64,000 nucleotides of DNA from Acidobacteriota bacterium (lineage in GTDB: Bacteria > Acidobacteriota > Holophagae > Acanthopleuribacterales > Acanthopleuribacteraceae), in contig JACJWC010000006.1 of NCBI GenBank assembly GCA_020637335.1, positions 124,001-188,000 of the forward strand, in the 5' to 3' direction. The position numbers and the translations under genes were made by a program. The notes beneath the pieces were generated by a model. That model saw only the letters and a program-made list of their open reading frames with translations, did no database searches and was not told where the DNA came from. This document shows, piece after piece, positions 44,224 through 53,210 of the stretch (the stretch's first letter is position 1; the number at the start of each line of letters is the position of its first letter).

Positions 44224-45315
44224 TTAAGGTAAGGCGGCCCACAGCATCAGCGCGGCAATCAGGCCGCCAACCAGGTAACTGGGCAGGTCGCGCAAAGCAA
44301 AATTGACTGGATCCTGATCGATCAAGCCACGGTGGGCCAACAACCAAACCCGGCTCAACCAATAGACCAGCAACAAGCACACTCCCCAGAGCAGATCGGG
44401 CTGCCCATACAGGACCTGAACTTCAGGGCTATGGATGTAAAGGGCCAAAACGAGAACTGAAAGGTAACCACTGGAAGCGCCCATCTGCGCGATAAAAGAC
44501 CGATCAGCGAGGTGATAACCACGACCGGGCTGAGGTGAATGATCGCGAAAACTAGCCTGCAATTCTGCAAAGCGTTTGACCAGGGCAAGGGAAAGGAAAA
44601 AAAACAAGGAAAAAGCCAAAAGCCACGCTGATACGGGAATCTGAAGGGCACAGGATCCTGCAAAAACACGTAAGGCATACAGGCCCGCTAAAATGAGCAC
44701 ATCCAGTATGGCCATTCGCTTTAAACCCATAGAATAGGCGACATTGATAGTGCAATAAGCGATCAGCACCCAGCCAAATGAGCGCGCTAACCCAACAGCG
44801 GCGGCCAATGACGATCCCAAACAGATCAAACCCAACCCCAGCGCTTCGCGCGGCTTTAACTGTCCCGAGGCCTGAGGACGATGCCGTTTCTGCGCATGGA
44901 GCCGATCGACATTGCGATCGCGAAAATCATTCATCAGGTAAATGGCCGAAGCACATAGCGAAAATGAAAAAAAGCCCATCACAGCGTGGGCCCAGGCCCA
45001 ACCATCGCTCCAACGATGGGCCAAAAATAGCGGTAACACGACCAATGCATTTTTTGGCCATTGATGCAGGCGAATGGCTCGGCTACCCATGCGCCAAAAT
45101 GATTCTGAGTTTAGGTCGGCACTCCATCCCAGCCCTGTCACTGGCTCGAACGAGGATGACACTTGACCGTGCGCTTGCGTTGCCTGACCGACTGCCAATC
45201 CTTGCGGCCCACGCGGTGAAGGCTTGTCCTTCAAGCCTTTGAGCTGTATGCGCGGCAGGCGACACTCGGCCGCCCATCGCGGCTGCCCAACCCATTTTTT
45301 TACAAAGTGATACAT
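44224..45315 (-). CDS. UbiA-family prenyltransferase (decaprenyl-phosphate phosphoribosyltransferase-like)
   Basis: A 363-residue membrane enzyme with about eight to nine helices. The first Asp-rich motif is NDFRDRNVD followed by KRHRP, and the second conserved loop lies near LDVLILAGLYALRVFAG. RLHQWPKNALVVLPL at the start of the domain is typical of the branch acting on polyprenyl phosphate, such as DPPR synthase, not quinone synthesis. The first about 75 residues are polar and unmatched. The RBS AGGAG lies partly inside a leader hairpin (45324-45362). Confidence 0.8.
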   Translation of the reverse strand: MYHFVKKWVGQPRWAAECRLPRIQLKGLKDKPSPRGPQGLAVGQATQAHGQVSSSFEPVTGLGWSADLNSESFWRMGSRAIRLHQWPKNALVVLPLFLAHRWSDGWAWAHAVMGFFSFSLCASAIYLMNDFRDRNVDRLHAQKRHRPQASGQLKPREALGLGLICLGSSLAAAVGLARSFGWVLIAYCTINVAYSMGLKRMAILDVLILAGLYALRVFAGSCALQIPVSAWLLAFSLFFFLSLALVKRFAELQASFRDHSPQPGRGYHLADRSFIAQMGASSGYLSVLVLALYIHSPEVQVLYGQPDLLWGVCLLLVYWLSRVWLLAHRGLIDQDPVNFALRDLPSYLVGGLIAALMLWAALP

Positions 45316-45323
45316 GAAACTAA

Positions 45324-45362
45324 CTCCTAACGGATTCTCCCAATCGAGATGAAACCGTTAGG
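45324..45362 (-). promoter_or_regulatory. Leader hairpin overlapping the Shine-Dalgarno of the UbiA-family gene
   Basis: On the minus strand, arms CCTAACGG and CCGTTAGG (8 bp, perfect) enclose a second short stem (TCTC/GAGA). The 3' arm ends in AGG, which is the first part of the AGGAG ribosome binding site placed 8 nt before the start codon at 45315. Folding would bury half of the site, suggesting translational control. Confidence 0.55.
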
Positions 45363-45389
45363 GCAATGAAGGTGCCAAAAAGTTATTTC

Positions 45390-45887
45390 TTATTCGTAGG
45401 GCAAACCAAAAATGAGGGCAGCAAACGGGTCCCGCTTGCGGTAGGTAGCCTTAATCCACTCCAGAACTGCTTTATCAGCGAGTTTCACGGTCCGGTCTTT
45501 TGGTCCATGAAAGACCATATAACCCCCGCGAACTGCAAAGCTTTGATCAGGTTCCACCTCAAAAACCAAACACACCTCTACCTGTTCCTCTTTTGGATCC
45601 CCAGTTCCATAAAGATTGGCCAGTTGCATGGATTTAAAAGCCGTTTTCCATTCGTATTGGTTGTTTTCCTGTAACCAGACAAGCGCTTTGGACTGCAAAA
45701 AAACGCCGTGAAAAGTGACCTGCACATTTTTGGCCTGGGCTTGTTCCGTCCAGTTATGCGATTCCCAAAAGGGATAATTTTCAAAAAGAGAGGAGATTCG
45801 ATAGTAGGGGTAAAGGTCAAGGGAGCCCTCACGTACTGCCTCAATGGCTGGCGTTTGAAGAAGGATCCAACCCACCAAAATGATCAT
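45390..45887 (-). CDS. Exported protein of unknown function
   Basis: A 165-residue protein with a short hydrophobic N-terminus (MIILVGWILLQTPA) and a mature part rich in aromatic residues (YPYYRISSLFENYPFW, VWLQENNQYEW). ATG 45887 overlaps the PepSY gene stop (ATGA), so the two are coupled. It is the last gene of the rlmN-kinase-PepSY operon. I recognise no family. Confidence 0.65.
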   Translation of the reverse strand: MIILVGWILLQTPAIEAVREGSLDLYPYYRISSLFENYPFWESHNWTEQAQAKNVQVTFHGVFLQSKALVWLQENNQYEWKTAFKSMQLANLYGTGDPKEEQVEVCLVFEVEPDQSFAVRGGYMVFHGPKDRTVKLADKAVLEWIKATYRKRDPFAALIFGLPYE

Positions 45888-46474
45888 GTTCGACTCCTCC
45901 GCCATAACAACAGACCAGCAATGGCCAGGGCCAATACACAAAGCAAGCCCACAACACCCAAGATGCGATCCACCCACTTCAAGCCCGTCCACTGCAGATA
46001 ATGGATCTTGTAAAGCATATCGATCAAACGCGTATCCTTGCCGGATTGGTACAAGCGCATTTGGCTCCAGTTCCAGGTCAAGTTCACGCCCGTCGTCGTT
46101 TGGGCCGACTCGTCAGTCAGGCTTTCCAATTGACCATAACGTGCTGGGTCAGCCGAAATAGCGTCTTCCAAGAGCAGGCGCAACAAGGATTCATCAGGGG
46201 TGTCAATCCGATTTCCATCCAACCAATGTTCAGCGCCTGCGGATGTTTCCACCAGATGATGAATGCCCAAAATAGTACGGAACGTCTGAATCGCCAAAAC
46301 CTCCTGGCTCCCTTCAAACGCTGTGGGTGCCATCGGGTACTTTTTGATTGGCAGGCTGGCATAGGCTGGTCCATAACCCGGCCGAATAAAAAAGACAAAG
46401 CCCGTTAGTGCCCATGCGAAGAAGGGTACGGTCATGAACAGACCGATCATGCGGTGGATTTTGCGGACGATCAT
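45884..46474 (-). CDS. PepSY-type transmembrane protein
   Basis: A 196-residue protein resembling PepSY-associated membrane proteins. It begins with the typical RKIHRMIGLFMTVPFFAWALTG helix (His-rich start), has an extracytoplasmic domain, and ends with a second helix (VVGLLCVLALAIAGLLLWRR). KIHYLQWTG before the last helix is a further family-like segment. Related proteins take part in iron-siderophore or redox processes. Overlaps the kinase stop (ATGA) and the next gene. Confidence 0.7.
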   Translation of the reverse strand: MIVRKIHRMIGLFMTVPFFAWALTGFVFFIRPGYGPAYASLPIKKYPMAPTAFEGSQEVLAIQTFRTILGIHHLVETSAGAEHWLDGNRIDTPDESLLRLLLEDAISADPARYGQLESLTDESAQTTTGVNLTWNWSQMRLYQSGKDTRLIDMLYKIHYLQWTGLKWVDRILGVVGLLCVLALAIAGLLLWRRSRT

Positions 46475-48873
46475 AAGCGGTAGAGCCCTTGGTAATATTC
46501 AACTTTATCCTGCTTGCCCCAAGCTTTATACAGCTGAATGAGGGCGGCAATAATTTCCATTTTTTGGTTTTGGGCCAACTCGGTACTGGTCGATTCACAT
46601 TCGAGCAAAATCGATTCAGCCTCGCCATACGCACCGCGCTGGACCAGATATAACCCGTAGTCTTTGAGCGGTTGGATGAGATAAGGGGCGGAGGGCAAAT
46701 CCTGACGGACGAGCGGAATGCTGGGCTGGAAATGACTAAGCGCCTCTTTTTCGCGGCCAGCACCGACCAGGCTCAAACCTAAATTGAGCCGACTGCGCAA
46801 ACATAACGGATGGGTTTCGCCCAGAACTTCGCGACGATAGGTGTAGGCCATTTGGTTGTATTCAGTCGCATTGGTAAATAGTTTTTGACTTTGGTAGATT
46901 TGGGCCAAGGTATCCATACTGGCCAAAGTTTCGGGGTGTTTTTCGCCCAGGATCCGGGTCTGAATGGTTAAACAGGTTGAGGCGTACATCACAGCTTCGG
47001 GGTAGTTGCCCACCTTGGCCAGGATTTGGGCCAGATTGGCCATGCAATTTAAAGTATTGGGATGCTCATCGCCCAAGACCCGATTCAATTTTTCCAAGTT
47101 GGTTTTAAGTAGGCTCTCCGCTTCGTTAAGTTGGCCGTTTTTGGCCAGGGACAAGGCTAGCGAATTGATCGAGACCAACGTATTGGGATGATCTGCGCCA
47201 AGGAGTCGGGTACGCAGAGCAACATTCTCGCGAAAAAGTTCGATCGCCTCGTCTAATCGGCCCTGCGCATCGTAGGCTTTGGCCAAGTTGTAGGCGGCCC
47301 AGGTGGTTTGCACATGTTCTTTGCCGACCAGGAGTTGGAACTGACCCAACGCATAGCGGTGCAGGTCAGCAGCTTCACGGTACAAACCTTTTTTGTAGAG
47401 CAGGCGACCGATGGTGTTTTCGACAATGATGGATTCCAGATGGTTGGGCCCATACAGGCGTTCACACAGGGCTTTGGCCAGTTGAAGCTCATGTTCAGCT
47501 TTGTCGTAGGCGCCCAGTTCGATATAGGTCCAACCCAGGGTCCTGCGGATGGATTCCTCCACCTCGGGTTGGTCTTTTAAATCCTGTGAAATCGAGAAAC
47601 TGGCTTTTTCCAACAGGTCCATCACCTTGACCTGCGAGCCATCTTTATACGGATCGGCTGCAGACAATACGCCCTGCAAGTACTCCACGGTACTCGTCGC
47701 ACGTTGACTGGCGCGTTCGGCTTTTACGAGGGCTTGTTGTTGGGTTTCCAAGGCTTTTTTTACCGTTACCACATTAAAGGCCAGGATGCCGATCACCAAC
47801 AAAACAGCGCCAATGAACAAGCGATTGCGGGCAACATATTTAGCGAGCACATAACCGCGACGGTCCCACAGGGGCGAAACGGGCCAACGACGTTCCAGCC
47901 GAATGATGTCAGCCATCAAGGCCCCCACGTTGCGGTAACGCGAACTGGGTTCCTTTTCCAGCAGGCGCAGAACAATTGCATCCAGGTCGGGTTTCAGGGC
48001 CGAGACCAAGCCGCGTGGCGATAATTTGCGACAGCGGGCAATTTCGAGGGCCCGCTCAGATTTGCGGATTTTCAGCGACGGTGGCAAGGGGCGTTCGGTA
48101 ATGATCTTACTGAAGAGCTGGTAACGGCTGGTCAGGGCCGCTTCGTAAGGATAGTGACCACACAACAGCTCGTAAAGCACAACGCCTAAGGAGTACAGGT
48201 CGCTGCGGGTATCGATATCATCGCCTCGGCCGTAGATTTGTTCTGGCGACATGTACATGGGCGTGCCAACAACTTCTTGCGAGTCCGTATTTTTCATATG
48301 GGTGTCGCGTTGGGCGCGTTCGATCCTTTTGGCCACCCCAAAATCGATAATTTTTGGAACAGGCCGACCCGATTGGGTGGTGACCAAAATGTTGGCAGGC
48401 TTCAAATCACGGTGCAGAATACCGCGCTGGTGGGCGTGTTCGACCGCTTCGCAAACCTGATGAAAGAGTTGGATCCGTTCGGGTACATCCAGGAGCTGCG
48501 CATCGCAATATTCGGTAATTGGCACCCCGTCAATCCATTCCATGATGTAGTAGGGATTACCGCGGGTGGTGGAGCCAGCCTCATAAACGGAAGCGATATT
48601 GGGGTGGCTCATTTGGGCCAGGGCCTGCCGCTCAAACGTGAAGCGCGCTAGGGCCAAATCGTTACTCAACAAATGCTCAGCTTGGAACAGTTTGATGGCG
48701 ACTTTGCGTGTTACCGGCTTGGTTTGCTCGGCCAGGAAAACTGCGCCCATCCCGCCGTAGCCCAATACTCTTCGCGGTTCATAGGGCCCAATCGATTCGA
48801 TTTCCTTAAGGGTTTGTTCAGGCACACCCGAAAGTGTTTTGCCTAAATCGGGATCAACAAAAGGTGTCGGCAT
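46471..48873 (-). CDS. Membrane Ser/Thr protein kinase with TPR repeats
   Basis: An 800-residue receptor-type kinase. The cytoplasmic Hanks kinase domain has LGYGGMGAVFLAEQ (P-loop), VAIKLF (ATP Lys), HRDLKPANIL (catalytic loop), DFGVAKR and GTPMYMSPEQ. One helix (FIGAVLLVIGILAFNVV) follows, then kinesin-light-chain-like TPR repeats of about 42 residues (HPNTLxSxxxLAxxLxxxGxxxEA) in the exterior half. ATG 48873 follows GGAAGGG; upstream in-frame starts lie within rlmN. It overlaps rlmN by 20 nt. Ligand and substrates unknown. Confidence 0.9.
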   Translation of the reverse strand: MPTPFVDPDLGKTLSGVPEQTLKEIESIGPYEPRRVLGYGGMGAVFLAEQTKPVTRKVAIKLFQAEHLLSNDLALARFTFERQALAQMSHPNIASVYEAGSTTRGNPYYIMEWIDGVPITEYCDAQLLDVPERIQLFHQVCEAVEHAHQRGILHRDLKPANILVTTQSGRPVPKIIDFGVAKRIERAQRDTHMKNTDSQEVVGTPMYMSPEQIYGRGDDIDTRSDLYSLGVVLYELLCGHYPYEAALTSRYQLFSKIITERPLPPSLKIRKSERALEIARCRKLSPRGLVSALKPDLDAIVLRLLEKEPSSRYRNVGALMADIIRLERRWPVSPLWDRRGYVLAKYVARNRLFIGAVLLVIGILAFNVVTVKKALETQQQALVKAERASQRATSTVEYLQGVLSAADPYKDGSQVKVMDLLEKASFSISQDLKDQPEVEESIRRTLGWTYIELGAYDKAEHELQLAKALCERLYGPNHLESIIVENTIGRLLYKKGLYREAADLHRYALGQFQLLVGKEHVQTTWAAYNLAKAYDAQGRLDEAIELFRENVALRTRLLGADHPNTLVSINSLALSLAKNGQLNEAESLLKTNLEKLNRVLGDEHPNTLNCMANLAQILAKVGNYPEAVMYASTCLTIQTRILGEKHPETLASMDTLAQIYQSQKLFTNATEYNQMAYTYRREVLGETHPLCLRSRLNLGLSLVGAGREKEALSHFQPSIPLVRQDLPSAPYLIQPLKDYGLYLVQRGAYGEAESILLECESTSTELAQNQKMEIIAALIQLYKAWGKQDKVEYYQGLYRL

Positions 48874-49963
48874 TTTTTCGACCCTTCCGCACCAATTGGC
48901 CACAAGCAGCGGCGACATCGCGACCGCGACTGCGGCGAATGGTGGCAAATACACCGGCCTGAATCAGGCGGGTGGCAAAAGCCTGGATCCGCGATTCGCG
49001 CGGTTCCAACATGTCAGGTGCAGCCTGGTGCTCATTCATGGGAATAAGGTTCACCAAGCATGCGATGCGTTTGGCCATCGCCACCAGGCGATCGGCATCA
49101 TCATCAGAATCGTTCACCCCGCGGATCAGGACATAACTGAGCATGATCCGTTCTTTAGGGCGCAACGGAAAGGATTCGAGTGTGGTTAGCAGTTCTTCCA
49201 GCGGATAGGCCCGATTGACCGGCATCACGGCCGATCGGTCCGCATCTTGTGTGGCGGCAATGCTGACCATGAGCTGCGGTCGTAAACGGCTGCTCGCCAA
49301 TTCGCGAATTTTGGGCACCAGGCCCGAAGTGGAAATGGCCAGATCCCGTTCGTGAATGACCAACCCCAATGGATGATTAAAGTGCCCACACGCAGAAAGG
49401 ACGTTGGTCAAATTGTGTAAAGGTTCGCCCATACCCATAAAAACGATATTGGTCCGAATGGTTTGCCCTCTCGGAGAGGGATGCAACGGCCGCATCAGGA
49501 GTACTTGTGCTGCAATTTCAGCGGGCGACAAATTGCGGCCAAAACCCATGCTGCCCGTTGCACAAAAGGTGCAGCCCATGGCACAGCCAACCTGAGAGCT
49601 GAGACAAAAGGTGAGCCGTTGTTCAAATGGCATAGCCACGCACTCGACTTCGCCGCCCTGCGTGAAGACAACACGGTACTTGGTAGAGCCATCGTCACTG
49701 GGAAAGGCCGCATGACTGGCAATCGGGTTCAACGCCCAACCGGACCGTTCCGTTAACCAAAGAATCAAGGACTTGGAAATGCGTCCTTTCAAATCGGCAT
49801 AATCCTGGAGGCCATGCCGAACAACCGCGCTATAGACAATTTGTGCTGAGCTGGATTTAAAGCCGTGACGGAGCAGAACAGCCTCGATTTCAGCGAAGCT
49901 GTGGTCCAAAAAGTAGACTTTGGAATGAGCTGCCACAGGTTTCTGCCAGGCAAAAGTCTCCAA
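48854..49963 (-). CDS. rlmN: Dual-specificity 23S rRNA/tRNA adenine-C2 methyltransferase RlmN
   Basis: A 369-residue radical-SAM methylase. The cluster ligands are C127, C131 and C134 (CAMGCTFC). FMGMGEPLHN, the VSIAATQDADRSAVMPVN segment, and the C-terminal SRGRDVAAACGQL with the methyl-carrying Cys complete the RlmN pattern. It methylates A2503 of 23S rRNA and A37 of tRNAs. It is the first gene of an operon that continues into the kinase. Confidence 0.95.
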   Translation of the reverse strand: METFAWQKPVAAHSKVYFLDHSFAEIEAVLLRHGFKSSSAQIVYSAVVRHGLQDYADLKGRISKSLILWLTERSGWALNPIASHAAFPSDDGSTKYRVVFTQGGEVECVAMPFEQRLTFCLSSQVGCAMGCTFCATGSMGFGRNLSPAEIAAQVLLMRPLHPSPRGQTIRTNIVFMGMGEPLHNLTNVLSACGHFNHPLGLVIHERDLAISTSGLVPKIRELASSRLRPQLMVSIAATQDADRSAVMPVNRAYPLEELLTTLESFPLRPKERIMLSYVLIRGVNDSDDDADRLVAMAKRIACLVNLIPMNEHQAAPDMLEPRESRIQAFATRLIQAGVFATIRRSRGRDVAAACGQLVRKGRKNADTFC

Positions 49964-50024
49964 TTGCGCCTCCTGCCTTAAGACTAGCTGAAAGTCGGAT
50001 TTTTTTCACACCGTTTATACGGTA

Positions 50025-50789
50025 TCAAGACGCGGCAAATGGCAAACACAAGAGTTCGGAGTATAACGGCACATGATCGCTCAGGCGATGCCAGGGCTGA
50101 CCCGTTAAAGGAGCGCTGTTTTCGACCCGAAAGCCTCGAAAATAAATGCGGTCCAGACTGAGTACGGGCATCCAGGCCGGAAAGGATCGCGCGTGACGAC
50201 CATGCCGGGCCTGATGCGCTTCCTGCACCTGGAGGCGTTGGGCCAGAATCGAGGTGATTTGGCGCTGCCAATCATTAAAGTCGCCCGCAATAATCAGCGG
50301 TGCCTTCGGGGGCACAACCGTTTCGATCCGATCGCATAACTTTTCGATTTGTTTGAGGCGGCCGCGCTGAAACAGGTTGAGGTGCAAGCAAATGACGTGC
50401 AACTCATGGTCCAGACTCGGCACGTCCAAAACACAGTGCAGCAGGCCACGGCGCTCCAGTTCGTACGTGGAAATATCCACATTTTCCCACAGCAGAATCG
50501 GGAATTTGCTGAGAATCGCATTGCCGTGATGACCTGCCGCGGTCACCGCATTTTTCCCGTAGGCATGATGCGGCCATTGAGCCTCAGCCAGATAAGCAAA
50601 TTGGGGTTCGACCGCCCAATTGGGGTGATAGCCCGGTTGCAAATAGCCGCGAACCTCTTGCAGAAACACCAAGTCGGGCGAAAGATCGTGCAATGCCTCG
50701 CGCATGTGGTTGAGTACATATTGACGATTACCGGCATTGAACCCCTTGTGAATGTTGTAAGAAAAGGTTTTGATCAGGGGCGCTTGCAT
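50025..50789 (-). CDS. Endonuclease/exonuclease/phosphatase-family protein
   Basis: A 254-residue EEP-fold protein. TFSYNIHKGFN at the N-terminus, FLQEVRG with the metal Glu, HLNLFQRGR, IAGDFNDWQ (Asp-Asn catalytic pair) and the terminal LSDHVPL (Asp-His) follow family order. Substrate may be DNA, a phospholipid or a nucleotide. ATG 50789 follows GGAAGG and is preferred to the GTG four codons upstream. Confidence 0.85.
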   Translation of the reverse strand: MQAPLIKTFSYNIHKGFNAGNRQYVLNHMREALHDLSPDLVFLQEVRGYLQPGYHPNWAVEPQFAYLAEAQWPHHAYGKNAVTAAGHHGNAILSKFPILLWENVDISTYELERRGLLHCVLDVPSLDHELHVICLHLNLFQRGRLKQIEKLCDRIETVVPPKAPLIIAGDFNDWQRQITSILAQRLQVQEAHQARHGRHARSFPAWMPVLSLDRIYFRGFRVENSAPLTGQPWHRLSDHVPLYSELLCLPFAAS

Positions 50790-50914
50790 GGAACCTTCCA
50801 CATTGTTCAGCTTAATCCATTTATCGGTCGTACGGACGGTTGGATAAGAACCATATCAAAAATTCTACCTAAGCGGCTGCTGAAAAAAGATTTGGATGGC
50901 GTTAGAAATGATCC

Positions 50915-51361
50915 TCAACCATCCGACAATTCTTCGCGAAGGATGCGCTCAAGCGGACTGTTTTCCTTGCGGATGGTGATCACCCAATCGCGAATCACAA
51001 AACCAAAATGCCAAAGCACCCCCGCAAAAAGACCCAATAACCACAGTGGCACTTGTAAAACCACGCTGGAACCCGCAAAAAACAAAGCAAAAAAGAGCAT
51101 GAGCAGAAATACGCCAATGACGGACTCCAGACATAAACACCAACCGACACTGCGATGAAAGGAGCCCAACACCCTGCCGCGCGAGCGCAACAGTAAAATA
51201 ATCAAATCGCGGATCAGACCCTGGCCCAAAATAAAAATACCTGCCGAACGGAAGAGTGTTTGCCAGGAGATGGCAATCGGTTGTGGGTGCACCCAAAACA
51301 GGCCGAACCCGGTTAATACCCACAAAATGCCAACCATCCACTCATGTTTTAAGTAACGCAT
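50915..51361 (-). CDS. Four-helix inner-membrane protein of unknown function
   Basis: A 148-residue protein with four hydrophobic segments (about 10-26, 33-50, 75-100, 104-124) and a charged C-terminus (RKENSPLERILREELSDG). Upstream in-frame residues are ignored because MRYLKHEW is a natural start. Divergent from tsaE. No family recognised. Confidence 0.6.
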   Translation of the reverse strand: MRYLKHEWMVGILWVLTGFGLFWVHPQPIAISWQTLFRSAGIFILGQGLIRDLIILLLRSRGRVLGSFHRSVGWCLCLESVIGVFLLMLFFALFFAGSSVVLQVPLWLLGLFAGVLWHFGFVIRDWVITIRKENSPLERILREELSDG

Positions 51362-51433
51362 ATTTCTACCTCGTATTTCCTTTGGGGAGAACGCCAAGTA
51401 AAGCAAATCTATTTCAAAATGACGAGTTTTCGG

Positions 51434-51460
51434 TTGTGTAAAGGTGAAGAGGCGTATAAT
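51434..51460 (+). promoter_or_regulatory. Putative promoter of tsaE
   Basis: TATAAT at 51455-51460 is a consensus -10. TTGTGT at 51434-51439 is a partial -35 at a short 15-bp spacing. It lies 20 bp before the tsaE start codon. Confidence 0.45.
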
Positions 51461-51480
51461 GCGTGCTTTGTGGAGTGCGC

Positions 51481-51948
51481 ATGAGCACCATTCAGCTGAA
51501 CACCTCTTTTTATAGCGAATCGCCGGAAGCGACTCAGGAATTTGCAGCCCAATTGGCCGGATCCATGAGGCCCGGTCAGTGGGTTTTACTGCACGGACCC
51601 ATGGGCGCTGGGAAAACCCATTTTGTGCGCGGATTTATGCGCGGATTGGGTATGCAAGAGACCTGGCGAATCGATTCACCGACCTTTACCATCATGAACT
51701 TTTACGATGTTGGGCCCGGCGTGCATCATTTGGATTTGTTCCGTCTCCAAGATCCCAATGAATTGGACTGCTTAAATATCGAAGATTTACTGTTGAGCCC
51801 TTCTTTTAAATGTGTGGAATGGCCAGATCCTTTAGCGCCCTGGCTCAACGAAATTCAGGGCTATTTCATTCATATCCAGCCAGCGGCCCATTGGGAGCAG
51901 GCCAGAACCCTTCAAATGATGCCACTTGGGTTGTCGAATGCCCCATAA
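51481..51948 (+). CDS. tsaE: tRNA threonylcarbamoyladenosine biosynthesis ATPase TsaE
   Basis: A 155-residue P-loop protein needed for t6A37 modification of tRNA with TsaB and TsaD. LLHGPMGAGKTHFVRGF is the Walker A; IDSPTFTIMNFYD and HHLDLFRL are conserved family segments; VEWPD lies near the end. ATG 51481 gives the natural N-terminus. The end overlaps the histidine-kinase gene by 11 nt. Confidence 0.92.
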   Translation: MSTIQLNTSFYSESPEATQEFAAQLAGSMRPGQWVLLHGPMGAGKTHFVRGFMRGLGMQETWRIDSPTFTIMNFYDVGPGVHHLDLFRLQDPNELDCLNIEDLLLSPSFKCVEWPDPLAPWLNEIQGYFIHIQPAAHWEQARTLQMMPLGLSNAP

Positions 51949-53209
51949 ACGCGTGCTTTACATTGAGGACAATGTCTATAACCAGCGTCTAATCAAAAAG
52001 CTTCTGGAGCCACACGGCCTGAAAGTGGACGAGGCAACAGACGGGATTCAAGGGATTCGCAAAGCTATGGACCTCAGACCGGACTTGATTCTGGTCGACC
52101 TCAACTTGCCCTATCTCGACGGATTAGGGACGACAACCAAAATAAAAAGTCTGAGCGAATGTAATCAGATTCCGATTGTCGCCTTGGTTTCCAATCATCA
52201 CCCGGAGGATCGCGAACGCGCGCTGGTTGCAGGATGCGATGGTGTGATCGACATGCCGGTCGATGCAGAGAAATTCCCATCCCAGGTCGAGGAGTTTTTA
52301 CACGGCAAAAGAAGCACCCATGATTCAGCGAAAAAATCCGCTATTCTTAAGGATTACAGCCTTGTCCTGATCGATCAATTACAGGACAAGCTGGAAGCAT
52401 TGGAGAGCGCCAACCGCGAATTGGCCCGACAAAAAATCGAGCTGGAAAAATCTTATGAGGCGAGCCAAAAAGCAAATGAAGAGCTGCAACGTCTCAACAA
52501 ATTAAAGCAGCATATCGTCGCTGTTTCCTCGCATGAATTGCGCACGCCGCTATCGTTGGCGGTCGGATATGTCGATCTATTAAAAGAAGGCTTTGTTGGC
52601 CCAATCAACGAGGAACAATGTCACGTGCTTACTGAGACGCACCAAAGTTTGGATCGACTGGAAAATCTCATTGATAAAATCAGTGACCTTTCGCGGATCT
52701 CACACAAAAAATTCCCTTCACGACCCAAAAAGTTAGCCTTGCACGAAGCCTTTCGTCAGGTGCATAAGGACCTGGCCTATTTCATGGAATTGCGTAAACT
52801 CAAATGGCAGGAACTGCTTGAGGGCAAAACGGCAGAGGTTTGGGCAGACCCCGAATTAATTGAACAGATATTTTCAAATCTCTTGCGCAATGCCATGTGT
52901 TACACCCCAGACGGTGGAACCATCACTTCACGGTGTTGGAGCGATAGCGAAAATGCCTATTTTTCGATGAGCGATACAGGCATTGGGATCGAAAGCCACC
53001 AGCTCGAATCCATCTTCGATGAGTTTTACCAAATTCAAGAAATTAGCCACCATAAATCGGGTCAATTCGAGTTTTTGACCCGCGGACTGGGATTGGGCCT
53101 ATCAATTTGTAGAGCCATTCTCAATGAGCTTGGTGGTAAGATATGGGCGGAGAGTGAAGGCAAAGACCAGGGTTCCACCTTCACCTTCTTTCTACCCAGA
53201 GCGGGATGA
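51938..53209 (+). CDS. Receiver-histidine kinase hybrid
   Basis: A 423-residue sensor protein without membrane helices. The N-terminal receiver (1-120) has YIEDN and the phospho-Asp in LVDLNLPYLDG. A coiled coil (about 145-185) leads to HisKA with VSSHELRTPLSLAVGYV and HATPase with NLLRNAMCYTPDGG, DTGIGI and a GLGLGLSICRAI loop. ATG 51938 (MPHKRVLYIEDN) matches normal receiver starts. Its stop is 1 bp before the next gene, which encodes a partner receiver protein. Confidence 0.88.
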   Translation: MPHKRVLYIEDNVYNQRLIKKLLEPHGLKVDEATDGIQGIRKAMDLRPDLILVDLNLPYLDGLGTTTKIKSLSECNQIPIVALVSNHHPEDRERALVAGCDGVIDMPVDAEKFPSQVEEFLHGKRSTHDSAKKSAILKDYSLVLIDQLQDKLEALESANRELARQKIELEKSYEASQKANEELQRLNKLKQHIVAVSSHELRTPLSLAVGYVDLLKEGFVGPINEEQCHVLTETHQSLDRLENLIDKISDLSRISHKKFPSRPKKLALHEAFRQVHKDLAYFMELRKLKWQELLEGKTAEVWADPELIEQIFSNLLRNAMCYTPDGGTITSRCWSDSENAYFSMSDTGIGIESHQLESIFDEFYQIQEISHHKSGQFEFLTRGLGLGLSICRAILNELGGKIWAESEGKDQGSTFTFFLPRAG

Positions 53210-53210
53210 A

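Noticed and set aside
50011..50024. ACCGT/ACGGT hairpin after the EEP gene region as a terminator
   Set aside because: Only 5 bp and the T-run is on the wrong side for the adjacent minus-strand gene.
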